Shown piece by piece: positions 23,331 to 37,074 of a stretch of DNA of 64,000 bases (position 1 is its first letter; every line of letters starts with the position of its first letter). The stretch is from Alnus glutinosa. Taxonomy: Eukaryota; Streptophyta; Magnoliopsida; Fagales; Betulaceae. The position numbers and the translations under genes were made by a program. The stretch covers positions 7,859,501 to 7,923,500 of the forward strand of contig NC_084888.1 in the NCBI RefSeq assembly GCF_958979055.1, written 5' to 3'. The notes below the pieces were generated by a model. It made no database searches. It was not told where the DNA came from and was given only the letters and a program-made list of their open reading frames with translations.

Positions 23331-24192
23331 AAGATTTGGTCAGGACAAAATTAAGACTGGGCTTGAAGTCTTCTTATCTATGAAGTGTGTTGCCCAGCAA
23401 AGCCCCCCTCTAAAGAGGATAAAATTTGACTGTATATGACATTGTGATCAGTAAATAATATGTTTCCCCTCCCCCCCTTTGTTTCCCCCTTTTTTCCCTG
23501 AAACGCATGCAAGTCTGCTAATATTTAACTAAAATTTCATCTGCCGGTGACCTGCCTGAATCTTTTACAAGCCAACATGAGATATGAAAGTTGTAGAATT
23601 TGTTCATAAAGATGATGCAGCTTAAACGAATGCGTTGAGCAAGGCCTTCAAAAAAGAAAGATGGAAAACACAAAACAGAAGCTAAATGTGTTGTCTGAAG
23701 TGTATGTAGTGCTGAATAAACTAATGGTTATAATAAGATTCAGGACATTAACATGAGTTATGGTGTCTGATTAAAATTGTATCACAACCCAACATGGCGG
23801 CCTAATAACAGAATGAAGAGGAACAATCCAATCTAGCTAATAATGCAAAAATATGGGTTTCCTTGTCACAGAAAGTCGTGGATAACAAGAGCTAGTGCAA
23901 CCAAATTGTCAAAATATTTAGCAAGCATATGCAGAGTAAAAGATACAGCCCGTCAATTGCTAGACAAAAGTAAATACCATCACACATAAAACAAACCCGG
24001 TCTTCTGAGTTCTATCCAAGAACAAAGTCACAAAATTACACGATGTTACATCCTGATTTAAGTTTTAGTTCTTAAGAGGTACAGTACATTCCCACTAGTC
24101 AACAAACAAAACTACTAGGCCAGTCCCATTGCTAAGATGGCCTGAAAGGCAGTGTATGCATCACATCTGCTAAGCTTCCTGTCCGAAAATTT
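23331..24192. other. Spacer between convergent genes
   Basis: About 860 bp between the plus-strand coactivator-Gag gene and the minus-strand DMS3-like gene. It must hold both 3' UTRs. No further gene or clear repeat is visible. Confidence 0.6.
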
Positions 24193-27100
24193 TTATGCTT
24201 TCCTTGTGAAGTTGGCTGTTGCATGGTCCAATAATTGTTGTTCTCTTTGCATATCCTCAACAAATTTAGATCTTTCCCATTCCAGCTTCCTGATCATATC
24301 TTCAGTTTGGATGTAGTTCACTGGTGCATTTGACTTTCCAGAGGCTACAGGAAATTTTACCTCTACATCTTTCCTAAAAGCAGATAAGATATTCATTATC
24401 AATTTATCATGCTTTAATTGCTACAATGATATCAGATATCAATAACAAGGGACAATTCCTATTTTATATAATATACAAAGGATAGAAGGATATAAATCCG
24501 ATGGCACAAAGTCATTCATGCAAATTTTCAAATCCAATAAACTGCATCTGAACTGAAAGCGTCTAGGTGAAAAAGCAATGGTTTATATTGGATTGCTGTG
24601 ATGATCTATATTGGATTGCCACAGCAATTCTCAAGAATTACAAAATAGTTTCATACAGAGACACATAAATGTTAAGAGAGAAACATCAATTTATAAAAGA
24701 TGCCATGAATGTGAGATATAATTCATGTTGTCTAATCTGATACTAACCGACTGCCAAGGTCAAATACACCAGGTTTCTTGATCATCCCACCATCTAAAGA
24801 CAGTGCTCCGTCACTTATGCATGTGAGAGCAAATAGCATCTCGCTTCTGGTTCTGTATATTTGCAGGCGAGAGAAGAGGCCATAGAATAATGTCTCTCTC
24901 AAACCATATCCACTGGCAGTAAGACAAGATAAATTCCTCCTATCCAAATTGATCATGTTCACAGCATAATCAAGAAAGCCAGGCGGACACTCCCCATTCT
25001 GTAATTTTGGCTTTGGAAGATCAAGTTTCCTTTGCTGGTCATCAGCTACAAACCCACCAACATATGGTCTGAGAAAAAACAATAGTTAGAATCTTTACAT
25101 AACAAATAATTACTTGAGAAAAAAAAAAAAAAAAAACAGGGCAAGGGTAGGGTACTCTTGCCTTAAATCTTCAAGACAAATGACACGGAATCGGCCATTT
25201 ATTCTACTCCCAATAGAAGATCCAAGCAAATGTAGACCGCTTCTGCTATTTACTAAGCCTTCCCCATCATACTTCTCCAAAGCCTTAACACCTTCAAATG
25301 TCTTGCAAACTATTGCAAGCATAGTCTCTAATCCCAAGTACTCTGAGAGAAGCCTGTGACCAACATGTGAGATTAGATTAAAAACTTGCAAGTATCAGTC
25401 TTTTCATTTGCCATTTCTGAAAACTATTCTATGACCATCCTAGTTTAAAATAAATCAGAATTGCGGAGAATCTTTGGAATGCATTTGGATAAGTTTTATA
25501 AAAGAGTTTTTTGTATTGTGTTTTGAAAAGTATTTTCAAAAATGAAAAATGAAAAGTGTTTTGTGGGGTCAGCATCTGAAAAATTGTTCAGATAACTATA
25601 TTTGAAAAGTGTTTCTAAAAAAAACTGAAAAGTGATGTAATATTAAAGCAATTTTCCAAAAAAATAAAGAAACAAAACTAAAAGGGAAAATTACTGAAAC
25701 ACTTCCTAAATTTCAAGGTCATTATCAAATTGCTTCCTGGGTTTCCATTTTTATCTTCTTCTTTTACCTTTATCTTTTTTAATTTTATACAAGTCCACGG
25801 CCACCCCCTGTATCATTGTAGCCTTGTGGGTGGCTGCCCTGTCAGTGGGGGCGGCCTCCACCCTAAGAAGCTAGCCTATATATATATATATATTGTAAAG
25901 AGGAGGTCAACCTCCACTTGTTACTCTACATGAAATATTGAACCATATTTTCAAAGATGTCTTTCACTTGTTCTTCAAAATTTGAGCATGTATTTTCAAA
26001 ACATTCTTCTACAAAGGTGAGTAAAGTTTCCTAGAAGTATTTTGTATTTTGTTTTCTAAAAAGTGTTTTATGTGTTGTGTGTAGTATTTTAAAAACAAAA
26101 CTAAAAAGTGTTTATGTGGGGGCCAAATCTGAAAACTTGTTTGAATAATTATATCTTAAAAGTGTTTTCAGTGTCTAAAAAGTGAAGACAATTTTTGAAA
26201 AGCCCAACCAAACACCCTCTTAGTATCTAGTAGAACCCCATAAAGAGTCCACATGTTCAGCTGATCATGAACTTTGGGATTGTCAGTAACAAAACCAAGA
26301 TTTTATAGTTGTTTATGAAAATGATATGAACCACAGATCAATGGCAGTAGCAGAACCAAGAGTGCAATGAAAAACAACTAAGTTCCTCATAACCATAGCT
26401 ATTTCATAAATCTTAGAACTTTGGTTGATCACCAAGAAAAAAAAATCATTATCAGAAGAAAAAATTATCTGAGTAAACATATAGCCTGACTAGCTGTCGC
26501 TTTCAATTGGTGGGTGATATAAGAAAGGTGTGGAGAATGAAAACTGCTGACCTACTGACGTTATCATCATCAACTCTGGCAAGACTAGCTACAACACCCA
26601 GAACATCCTTGATTAATGGCAAATCCAATGCCTGACTTAAATGATTAGCTTTCAACCAGCAAAATATACCAGCTGCAGAGTTTTCTTGCTGCAATATCTG
26701 TGCCATTGTTTCCTCCTCAGTGAGAGAAGAATTATCATTAGCTGTTTCAGCCACATTTGCTGAACAATGATACCTTCCAAGACTCACTAAAATCTATGTC
26801 AGCAGAGAAAAGATTTCACAGTATTATATAACTGGAGCTTTAACTGAAATCAAAAAAGGAAAACCTACTGTACTAGGAAGTCAGCATAGAACAACTTTTA
26901 TACTCAAGCTTGATACACATAAATATCCCCCCCCCCCCCACAAAAAAAAGAAAAAGAAAAAAAAGAATATACCTTGTAAATCACGTATAGATTCATCTAA
27001 CTGGTTTATCTGAGTCTTCAGAAATTTAAGATTATCTTCACGCTGCTTGTCTTTTTTCTCCAAGCGCTCTAAATTATCCGGAAGAGTATGCTGAAATGAA

Positions 27101-28839
27101 CCGATAAGAAAATTATTGTTGAGCGTAGATTTTGATATAACTCTGCTCAGTCAAGTGAGAGCAGATTTCGCAACTTACATAAAACTCTAGTTTTTATGAA
27201 CATGGATCCAACTTTGCATTCCAACATGGTCAATGGCTGTGACACTTGCCACAAAAAACTTCCTAAAATGTAGAGTCTAAGATACACATTATACATGCTT
27301 GATTTATGTCATTTCTGTTTAGATCTTTGTGTCTTTATGGAAGCATCATGGAAACTAAATGCTATAAGAGTAAAGACGTAAATCTGTTATATATGCAAAT
27401 AAGTAATAGGAAGAAGCGTCCTACAATCATATCCTATAAACATTCATGCTTCCCAAAAATAATCTCTTCCACCACCCCACCCCAAAATAAAAAAGGGAAA
27501 AAGAAAACCCCCAAAACACCACCAAATAGAAAGGAAAGTAAGATGACAAATACAAAACTAAAAGCGAAAGGACAAAGATTTGAAAGGTCATCCATTATTA
27601 CATCATTGTAGTAGAACTCATCCTACAAAACTAAGAAAGGCATGTTTGTTGTGGAGAGACAGCACATTTGGCATAGATAAAAGCAAACCCAGGACGCTTT
27701 TCTTTGAGGATTTCCCTTCACAATAATTTCTTCTATGGCACTTATGAGTATCTATAGGGCTCTATACCTTTTCAGAAGACTTCACATAGGTGATTTGCTC
27801 GAGGCATCCGGGCTAAAATGACTGTCTATAGGTATCAAATCAATAAGATTGGCATACTGGCTAATAAGAACTGTGATCATAATTAAGAAATTTATTCACG
27901 ATAAACATTCACCTAATCAATTCATTTCCAATAATAATAATAATAAAAGAGTAATAATATTTGTTAGCTTTTAATTAATGATTATGTTCACTCTTTTTTA
28001 TTAGCTTAAGTTTTTAAGATAAATGATGATTTAAGTATCGGGGCAGAGGTCGAACATTGACTTCACGGTTTTCCTTTATTTTCAGTTAAAATATTTTACA
28101 TATTATCTGATCCGATTGTTAGAATATTAATTAAATAATTGAATTCACCCCTTAATTAAATAATTAGCTTAAACCGATATTCGTAAATAATAAAAACTTG
28201 GGAAATTCATTTCCAATTTAGCGCTACAGAAACCATTATAGTAGATACAATCCTATCTGACAAATTAGAATCTAATTTTTTTATTTTTTTTTTCTGCACT
28301 TAGCACTTAAAAAAAACTAAAATCTAATTAATTTTCCAATGGCCTAGTGTGTTTGATGCACACAGGACCATGACAGAAAAAGCTATGAAATAGTATAAGC
28401 CTGTAATTCAAGCGTGGACAGTGCAGCTAAATTTGCCATACAAGAGGCTTTAAAAACCATATGCATGGGATAATAGTCGAAAAGCTTATATACAGTCAGC
28501 TTAATTCCCTCCCTCTACTTTCCTTCAACCTCGCATTCATTAGGCCATGTAATTAGGTTTAATGTGGGTAGTTCATTTGATAGTCGGATTCTAATTGTGC
28601 TTTTTTTTTTTTTTAAGATCACTCTCAATCTCCAATATCCCAAAGAGGGAAGAGAGAGAGAGAGAGAGAAGAAGAAGAAATGGAAAATTCTCATAAACCA
28701 AACGCGCCCTAAGTAACAAGAATGTTGGTTTTATTTGAATCAGAGAGTTACGAGAGGTAAAAGAGAAGTGAGTGGTAATGTTGTAAATACGAGAAAGATA
28801 GAGAGCAGAGATCGGAACCTGTCGGTTCGGCTGATGCAT
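24193..28839 (-). CDS. DMS3-like protein (SMC-hinge protein of RNA-directed DNA methylation)
   Basis: Seven exons on the minus strand: 28839-28819, 27812-27768, 27090-26973, 26786-26552, 25353-25162, 25068-24748 and 24373-24193. Frames and phases agree and sum to 370 residues. A coiled-coil start ([19 protein letters not shown]) leads into the SMC-hinge-like body, where [42 protein letters not shown] and [16 protein letters not shown] match DMS3. DMS3 works with DRD1 and RDM1 in the DDR complex that supports RNA polymerase V transcription for DNA methylation (family knowledge). The protein is about 50 residues shorter than Arabidopsis DMS3, with a shorter N-terminus and C-terminal tail, so it could be a paralogue. 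The first two tiny exons are less certain than the rest. Confidence 0.85.
25160..25161 (-). other. GC splice donor in the DMS3-like gene
   Basis: The exon ending ICLEDLR reads TTAAG|GCAAGA at its 3' end, and the next exon begins after TTCTCAG. No GT is available that keeps the conserved LR-PYVG join. The flanking AAG|GCAAG fits the strong consensus typical of GC-AG introns. Confidence 0.8.
25478..26221. repeat. Degenerate transposon-like repeat in a DMS3 intron
   Basis: The 1.2-kb intron 25354-26551 contains sequence with roughly inverted ends: GAATGCATTTGGATAAG on the left and the complement of GAGGGTGTTTGGTTGGG on the right. Related TTTGAAAAGTGTTTT tracts lie near both ends. The middle (25690-25930) looks like a separate insert with a TATATATA run at 25878. 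It is probably an old non-autonomous DNA transposon carrying a second insertion. Confidence 0.4.
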
Positions 28840-29527
28840 GGCTGAGAAGAAGATGACTCAAAAGGGAGTCGCTGTCGTTCACTCCTCAGCTTTGAAGATC
28901 GAGGGTTGAAATTCAAAATGGAGTGGCATTTGCGTAAATTTGTGGAACTTCGTTGTCATTTAGTGACCGCGACGAACTTCACGGCTTCCGAATTGCAAAT
29001 GTGGACCATTTGTCCCATACTGCGCTTGTTTGAAAGTGTGGCCCACGCGCTTGTTTGAAACCCTCTTGTGTTGACCGTTGAGACTGTTGAGTGCGTTAGT
29101 CGAAGCCCAACCTCCTTTTTTTCCTTTATTTTTCCGAAAGTTCTTTCTGTTCTTTATTTTTTTTTTTAAAAAAAAAAATAACAATTATCACCGCCACTCA
29201 ATTTGTTCATGGATAAATGCAGGTTTGCGGTTTTGACAAGTAATGCTATATAGTATTTATTAGATTACTTTAAAATTGTCATATGATTAAGATAACGGGA
29301 TAATAAAAATTAGCTCTTGATTATAAGTCAGTTACATACCAATATACTAAATAGTATTATTATTTGACAAATAGCTTTTTGAGTTTTAAAAAATAATTAA
29401 TCACTCATTAGAGTAAGGAAAAAAAAAAAAAAAAAAACAAATTAGTCCCTAGTATTAAAAAATTGACAAAATTTGTTAATGTGCACGTCAATACCACTTA
29501 TAGTGTGATACGTGTCACTTGCAATGA

Positions 29528-29588
<61 letters not shown>

Positions 29589-30872
29589 TAAAAAAAAAAA
29601 GTAGGGGAAATGGGTGGTCAAGTCACGTCATAGCCAAATGGGAGGTGGCTGAACCATCCCCAATGCCTTTTTTATTTTTATATAAATAACGGTTGTCACA
29701 CTATGATCGGTGCTAATATGCCAACTTTTTTAACATAAGAGATTTTCTTTTTCTTTTTCTTTTTCTTTTTTCCTCTTACCTTATAGAGTGGTTAATTACT
29801 ATTTAAAATTCATAAAGCTATTTGTCAAAATCTCTAGCCACATGGACAAAAATGCATTGATCCCAATTGTTTAATAGAAAGAATATTTTCACGAAATAAC
29901 CATCCAAACTTATTGCATAAAATATATTTCATGATCACAAATCACAATGCATAATTAGGATTCTTATGATTTAATTAGTGTGAATGCAAGCATAGCATAT
30001 TAGCATGTGCCTCTCCCATTCATTTATAAAAAGAAGATGATGATTTTGAAATTTGTGAAAAGTGCTTGAGGAAGAGCATCTACCTCGATCGTTAACAAAT
30101 GTGTGACTTTCAATTGCCCTTAAATACTAAAATGTTTTATCAAAAAAAAAAAAAAAAAAAACTAAAAAATTAAATTAAATTAAATTAAAACTACTAAAAT
30201 GTTGGCATTTTTTGTATAAAGTGTGGATATTGTATGAACAAATTCTGATTTTTGGTGTAAATAATAAATATGGATGGGCAACGTTGCTTTGAGCCTTTGA
30301 GAGTTTTCTCCCATTTATAACTTCCCTTGTTTATTTATTTATTTTATTATTTTTTTTTTTTGTGTTTTTTTTTTTTGACCGTTACTTCCTTAATCAACAG
30401 GAAATTAAAAAAAGAAGTCAAATATTCGTGCCGAAAGCGTGCTTACTGACAGCATATCGTAGCTCGGTCCTTGATTAGATGGGAATGGTCAATGTTTCAT
30501 TTTTGTTCACATGATTAAATGACTCAACCGTGACAAAACTGTCCCCCTTGACATATACAGATCCACTATGATTTTGATTTTATTTATGGATGCTTTTCAT
30601 GCTCACCACTCAATCATATCCAGCAATCGGAAGGTTCTCCCGTCTCCTTCATCAACTGGACCCCCACGATTTATTTTAAACTTTGATATGCTTGTAAAAG
30701 AAGTTTACCACTACAAAAACCACATGCCATGCTGCCTCCAATTTGGTAATGTTTTTAGGTCATGCTCGTAGGTCTGATTCGAATCGTGTCGTTGTATATA
30801 TAATAAATTAATCATAATTCAAGGATTAAATTTCTCAATTTAATTCAAAATAACAAATAGGGTTAAAAATTA
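28840..30872. repeat. Intergenic, simple repeats and a diverged foldback
   Basis: No gene is recognised upstream of the DMS3-like gene. 29527-29580 is an (AT)n microsatellite. 29480-29735 has diverged inverted arms: GTCAATACCACTTATAGTGTGA on the left against TCACACTATGATCGGTGCTAA on the right. Poly-A and poly-T runs are scattered. 28640-28670 is a (GA)n run in the DMS3 5' region. Confidence 0.5.
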
Positions 30873-31432
30873 GGGTTCAATACACTTCTGGTCCATGAGT
30901 TTTAGAAACTTTATTTTTTAGTTCTTGAGTTTCAATTTGCATCATAGATGATACCTCAGTTTTAAAAAAAGACCAAATTAATACCTCAGTCAAGTTTTCC
31001 GTCCAAAAACTAACGGTTCGCATGAGGGTTGACACATGTCACAATATAAAAAATTACAAAAATTAAAAAATTAAAAATTAATTATAAAATTAAAAAAATA
31101 ATAAAACTAAAAAAAAAAATTAAAAAAAGAAAAAGAAGAGGGCCACCCCCATTTTGGCCAACCACCCCTCCTTTTTCTTTTTCTTTTCAATTTTTTTTTT
31201 TTAAGTTTTTAATATTTTTTAATTAATTAATATTTTTTTTCATACTACAACACGTGTCAACCCTCAGGGTTTGACATGTGACGAATCATTAGTTTTTAGA
31301 TAAAAAATTTAACTGAGGTGTTAGTTTGGTATTTTTTTTTTTAAAATTGAGGTACCATCTGTGATTCGAATTAAAACTCAATTACTAAAAATTAAAATTT
31401 CTAAAACTCAATTACCAAAAATGTATTTAACC
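30873..31432. mobile_element. Foldback element with 9-bp TSD
   Basis: A 560-bp element with arms of about 170 bp, starting GGGTTCAATACA and ending TGTATTTAACC. The flanks are the identical 9-mers TAAAAATTA at 30864-30872 and 31433-31441. The 9-bp TSD and long inverted ends indicate a non-autonomous Mutator-like foldback, the same style as 10429-10826 and 44956-45555. The interior is AT-rich and non-coding. Confidence 0.8.
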
Positions 31433-31441
31433 TAAAAATTA

Positions 31442-33105
31442 AGTGTTATTCAGAGGATCAAAATATGGCTCACAAGTCAAATAGCTGTGCGCTGGCGAGC
31501 CCGGGTTTAGCACGAGGCAAGGCTTTTGGGCACGAGAAAAAATCTTTGGCGTATTGAAGATGCTTTGAAATTCAACCACACGCCAAGACTCGAGCCTCCG
31601 GTCTACGTGTACGCGAATTTGACACGGGCTTCCTGAGCGAGACTGAGATGTGTCATACTTTTTCGGCTCAATTTTTCAAAGCGCCTACTTCAACTTTAAA
31701 AGGATACACACGGTACACATGCACCACATGATTTTTGTCACTCGCAAAATTCAATGGTCGAAAAGAGGTAGGCCACATGAAAGAAATAAATTTAAAACAG
31801 CCCTCATGGGGGGTGGTGGGGGAAGGTGCGACGGTGATACCATTGGACCACAACATCGTATGTACAATATACTTGCACCAAGTTGTTTTGTGTCGAGGTT
31901 GGAGATACCTCAAATCGCTTTGCGGAAAGGAGAAATATTAATAAGGAATAAAGGATGGCCTACGATTTGAGAAGAGGATCTATTCTTTCATCATTTTCAT
32001 GTGCATCTTAAACAAAAAGCAATCCATTTGGTTGTTAAGACAACAGGGAAAAAAGGAAAATTCAAAGAATATGCCAATTTCCGGTTTCCATCGTTTGTTT
32101 TGTTTCCCTTGAAATAGAAGGTGTCAGTTCATCATGAGCTTGTTTTGTTTAATGGAATTGAGTTCGTCACTTTTTTAGGAACCAAAAAGAAGTTGGGATC
32201 GGGTATCTCTAAGCAACCAAACAGGAAATTTCCCCATTCCATGGGAAGGTAAAATTGTTACATTTGTCAAGGTCAAGACTCCAATTTCTTGCCCACATTA
32301 CAAGCATGCTGACAGCTATATTGACAAGAAACGGCTGCAATTCTAGGGAATAAACAGGGCATGCTTGATTGGTGCACAAAGCAAAATTAGATTATGATTA
32401 TTAGGGAGGTAATTAAGTATTGGATAATGCAATGGAAACTCTTTCTTTTTCTTTTTCCCTTCAGTTTAGGGAAATAACTACGAAAACTGCATTCCCATGA
32501 AAACGGAACTCAGTGGGTTACCAACAGATTATACATTTAACCAAACATTGCTATTAATATCATTACAGAAGAAGTAAACTGCCTAACATCACATGGCTTG
32601 CAAAGGACAAAGGAAACAATAAATAAGAGCACAGAAACACATACCAAAACAAACAAACAAAAAAATCTAACTCATTATGCATCAAAATCATATATCTCAT
32701 AAAATTTTGATCCCTCAGTGGGGGGCACAACAAGCAGCAGTGGGTTTACAAGTAACATGCTGATTCAGCAAAGAACTAGCTAAAAATAACAACTTTGAGA
32801 AGCTGGCATAAGAAAACAGAACAAATTTGTCTGCTACTAATAACCAACAATAATACATTCGTTTTTTAACTGACAAATTTGATTCACCTAGCAAGAATAC
32901 TTCACTTATAACAGAATATGTATAACTATAAACAATCACAGAAAATTTGCTGCCCTACTTGGTCAAGAAGTAGTTATTGTTCTACTAGCCGGCACTGCAT
33001 TTCCTTATAGGATCCACTGCTGTATATCAAAACCTGTAAAGAAAGCTTTTAATCGGGTTCTCCACTACGTATTACCTATGGACTACACTAAATCTGATTC
33101 TCATG
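31442..33105. other. Intergenic region and bHLH 3' UTR
   Basis: 31442-32450 shows no gene. Short open frames around 31650-31970 have no recognisable motif. The last few hundred bases before 33106 must be the 3' UTR of the minus-strand bHLH gene. Confidence 0.5.
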
Positions 33106-34941
33106 CTACCCAACTGAAGACAATGGCTGTAAGGAGTTGGATTCCCGGGAAAATGCTTCAATCAACTTTTCCTTTGTCAATTGCTCAGATCCTTGAGACT
33201 TGATTACAAATGTATGAAACACAGTGTCATTTGCTGCGGCGATTTTGGACTCAACAACAGTAACTTGTGCCTCTTTGAATGCTTGGATGACTCTTGATGC
33301 AGGGTGTGAATCTAAAGGGCAGCTCACTCTTACAATAACCTCATCATGGGCAGCTTGAATATCAACATTAGGAGGTCCATATAGGTTTTCAGTGTTTGGG
33401 TTACCCTCCAAAGTTGATGCATCTCTTGAAGTGCTCCCAAATCTCTCCCTATCTGCTTCCATGACCTTGAGCTTTGCCTGTAGCTCATTGATGTAAGCAA
33501 TAGCATCTCCCAACAAGGAAGCTTTGTCCATCTTGGATATATTGGGCACAACAGCTCGTAATGCATAGAACCGTTGGTTAAGCTTCTCCCGCCGCTGCCT
33601 CTCTGCCTCCACATGATTGAGTGGTTCTTCTCTTCCATTTGCAGGCTTTCTGCCTCGTTTCCTGGGTCTCCGTTCATCGGCTGTACCTGCTCGCTCTTCC
33701 TTGCATGAGGCTTCGACATCTGAGTGCTCGGATTCAGCACTAAATGGCCGGGAAATCACAGAAGGCCTTGAGGTGGCCCCTGAAAAATCAATTTGCATTT
33801 GCACCTGCTTTTGTGGCTGGTAGTGGTTTAGCCGATATTCTTCTCTAACCCCATTAACAAGCTCCTGTAAGTTATTTGGGGTTTGTGAACAATAAATTTC
33901 TGATGGACTCCCTTGTTTCCCACCATGAATGTGTCCCCAATTTGAACTATGGAGACCATTTCGCGGGCTGGGATATGCAATCTTACTCCTATTAGGGTAG
34001 ATTTCCCATGGCCTCTCTTCCATCTTTCTAACAGCAAGTTTCTCCCGGTAAGGAGGACGACTCAAGTTACCCGAGTTCAAATCCTGCCCAAAGATCTTTG
34101 GAATTCCTTCCACTCTATCCACCATCCCCAAATTCACAGTAGGGAAATTTTCATCTTTCTTCTCATTCACCACCGGCAATACGGGCACTAGCTTAACCTT
34201 TGTTAGTGAGGGATGTGTTGAAAATGATGATCTTATTGACTGCAACAATTCTAAATTTTCACCCACAGATCTTACCGAACCCAACTCAACCACACCCACA
34301 TCAGTTGTGACTAAAACAATGGTCTGGATTCCAGCAGATTTAGCAAGGAAGGACCGAACACAATAATCAGATTGCGATTTCAGAGCATCCGAGATCCACA
34401 CATGCTTCCCGGACTCAAAGCACTTGCCTGGACCGCCCTCGCCTCGAGGGAACGAGAAATACATCGATGCAAGAAAGAACATCTCCGTATCAGTAACCCG
34501 GTCCAATCCTAAGGCATAATTATCCTCATCTGATCCTCCAAACAATTTGTGCAGCTTCTGAAGCACCCTTTTCCTCATCTTCTGCTGAGTCTCATCCCCA
34601 TGGCGAAGATTGAGAATTCGCATAGCTTCAGGCTCCTCCCCCTCCCTAGGCTCCCTACAAGACCCATCCCCCCACCCCAAAACCCAATCCCCCGACTTGG
34701 ACCTTGACAGTTGCCAAAAGATTGCATAATTCCAGCAAAAGTTCGAGGCGTTCGGGCCCTCCACGAGATCCGAAAGCGTGTTTTGCAAATGCTCATCACT
34801 TCCCACAGCCATTAACAAATTCTCATTTGGAACCGAGCTCGATAGCAAGTAATCGAAAGCCCGAGTCCCCAGAACCGTCGCAACCATGGTCTTCTCCTCA
34901 TCATTCCACACCGCACCACCCAAACCCACCTCAATCTTCAT
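33106..34941 (-). CDS. MYC-type bHLH transcription factor, bHLH13/JAM2-like
   Basis: Intronless and 611 residues. The N-terminal bHLH-MYC_N/JID region spans about residues 5-220 ([42 protein letters not shown]), where JAZ proteins and MED25 bind in this family. A nuclear-localisation-like [15 protein letters not shown] precedes the basic region [16 protein letters not shown] at about 450, with the H-E-R residues for E-box contact. The helix-loop-helix follows ([18 protein letters not shown]). An ACT-like C-terminus spans about 530-600. It resembles Arabidopsis bHLH13 (JAM2) and relatives, which are repressors of jasmonate responses and compete with MYC2; that role is inferred from family. The lack of introns is usual for this subgroup. 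No breaks. Confidence 0.94.
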   Translation of the reverse strand: MKIEVGLGGAVWNDEEKTMVATVLGTRAFDYLLSSSVPNENLLMAVGSDEHLQNTLSDLVEGPNASNFCWNYAIFWQLSRSKSGDWVLGWGDGSCREPREGEEPEAMRILNLRHGDETQQKMRKRVLQKLHKLFGGSDEDNYALGLDRVTDTEMFFLASMYFSFPRGEGGPGKCFESGKHVWISDALKSQSDYCVRSFLAKSAGIQTIVLVTTDVGVVELGSVRSVGENLELLQSIRSSFSTHPSLTKVKLVPVLPVVNEKKDENFPTVNLGMVDRVEGIPKIFGQDLNSGNLSRPPYREKLAVRKMEERPWEIYPNRSKIAYPSPRNGLHSSNWGHIHGGKQGSPSEIYCSQTPNNLQELVNGVREEYRLNHYQPQKQVQMQIDFSGATSRPSVISRPFSAESEHSDVEASCKEERAGTADERRPRKRGRKPANGREEPLNHVEAERQRREKLNQRFYALRAVVPNISKMDKASLLGDAIAYINELQAKLKVMEADRERFGSTSRDASTLEGNPNTENLYGPPNVDIQAAHDEVIVRVSCPLDSHPASRVIQAFKEAQVTVVESKIAAANDTVFHTFVIKSQGSEQLTKEKLIEAFSRESNSLQPLSSVG

Positions 34942-37074
34942 CTCTCAACCCCCAAAACCAAATTACCCACCAAAAAAAAAAAAAAAAAAACTTTAATTTT
35001 CAATACCCAGATCAAATCTCGGTCCCCAAAACCCTTTAAGCAATGAAAAATCCCAGTTTTCCTAGCCCTAAGCTCAAATCCAATACGTTACAATCGACCA
35101 AAAACGACAAACCCCACATCATTTTCTTAAACCATAGCTACAAATACAGATCTCACAAGCTCTAAATCTCTAAGTTACAAAGAAAACCCAGAAAAAGTAA
35201 AAACCAAAATTGAGCCAGAAGAAAAAAAAAGAAAGAAAAACAATAGAGGATTGAGAGAGAGATAATACACACCGGTTTTGGCTAGAGAAATGGGATCATT
35301 AAGCGGCGGTTGGGCAAGGCAGCAGAGTAAATAATAGTCTCAGTGTAAAGATTCCCGGGTAAGTGAAAGTTCAATTGGGGATATAAAATTCTTCCGGAAA
35401 ACGAACAGGCAGTTAGTTCACAAACAATAACGAGAGCAAAAGCCTTCTCTTTCTCTCTTTCTAGCAAAGTGAAGGTCAGACTGGGAGGGAGGAAGAAATG
35501 GGGTTTTTCCATTTTTAATTTCTTTGCTAAATCTTCAACTTGCATTAAAAATTTAACCATGGTTAAGAATGCTTTGCCATTGGAAATTAACTATGGTTAA
35601 TTGGTTGGAGGTTGAGAAGTAGTCGGCAACAATTTTGTGTTGGCTTGTTTGTTTGCTGCCGAGCGACACAGTGGGAAACAGGCGAAACACCTGATACACT
35701 ACTACTCGCAGATCATTATTTCGTGTTACTTTATTTCTACTGTTTGTCTTCTTGGAAAATATATATATATATATAATCGGTGATATTAACGAAAAAGCTT
35801 TCTTGACAGCAAAACACATGCATGTTAGCTTTTTATTTTTTTAAATTAAATTAAAAAATAATACTATTTAATAGACAACTTTTATATGTGTCTTATAATT
35901 AAATGACTTGACAATAAAAGAACAATTATAAAATTACTCAAATAAAAAACACTCGCAAAACTACTTTTTTATCTTTATCTTTATGCCATATTATTTGGCT
36001 AGAGAATTACGAAATTTTGGCTCCTGTTAATGCTTTTTAGGAAGTGGCACGCAATAATTTTTTCTTTTCTTTAAAGAAAGGCACACCATAACTCGGTGCC
36101 CATGTACACCATGTGACTTTTTTTTTCTTTTTCTTTTTTTTTTTCATTTATATTTATTTTTTGAAAAGCTCATATCATATTTATTGAGAGTTATGGAATT
36201 TTAACATTTTCAGAAGTTGTGAAGGTGTTGTGTATGAATCAAATCCCTTAAACTTAAATCTGGAGAGTCGCAAGTTTTGAATATTAAAATCAAATTTATA
36301 TCTCTTGAAATTTTTTGTCCGAATTATGTGTTTAGAGTGTGGAATCCACCCATTTGAACATCTAAGAACCGAGAACCACACACCCCTCTCTCTCAAGAGA
36401 ATTAACTTTCGAGAGTCACAAATTTTGAATATTAAAATCAAATTTAGATCTTCTGAATTTTTTTAGAGTAATTATCTTTTTTCCTATCAACTATCGATCA
36501 TTGTCAACATGCATACCACTATGATCTAACACCTTGATCAAAAGATAGCATGAAACTACCATTTTCATATTGTTACTCCTTTTTTGTTAGGAAATCTCAT
36601 TAAATCGGACAGAATATTTTATTTTTAGAAGTTAAATTTTGTTTAAAAATAAAAATGCACTCAAACAGTAATTTAATAAAAAAATATTTTATATATATAT
36701 ATATTAAAAAAAGGAAAAAAAGATAAATGTTTTGACTGTCCATCTTTCAATATTTAAAAACTATAGCACTCTTTTTAGCTTTCCAAAATGCTAAACCGTT
36801 TTAATTAAAAAAATTAACTTCCAATTTTAATCAATTTTAAGAAGATACATGTGTACCTAGCTAGCTTGTTCATATATTTATATGTTTTTGCTTAATCTCA
36901 TTTTTATCTCAAATTGGTATATATATTAAGCTCTTTATCTACATGATTTACTTTAAAGTCTTTACAATAAGAAATGTTACTGCTCAACATTTTTTTTTAA
37001 TTATTATATTTCATTACAAATCCCTCTTTATAGCACTACTTTAGAGAAAAAAAATCGTAGAACATAAGAGGAGA
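34942..37074. other. bHLH upstream region and intergenic sequence
   Basis: Contains the 5' leader of the bHLH gene, with pyrimidine-rich tracts near 35440-35465. An (AT)n run lies at 35760-35776. 36238-36450 holds a short imperfect direct repeat (GAATATTAAAATCAAATTTA at 36279 and 36426). No other gene is recognised. Confidence 0.5.
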
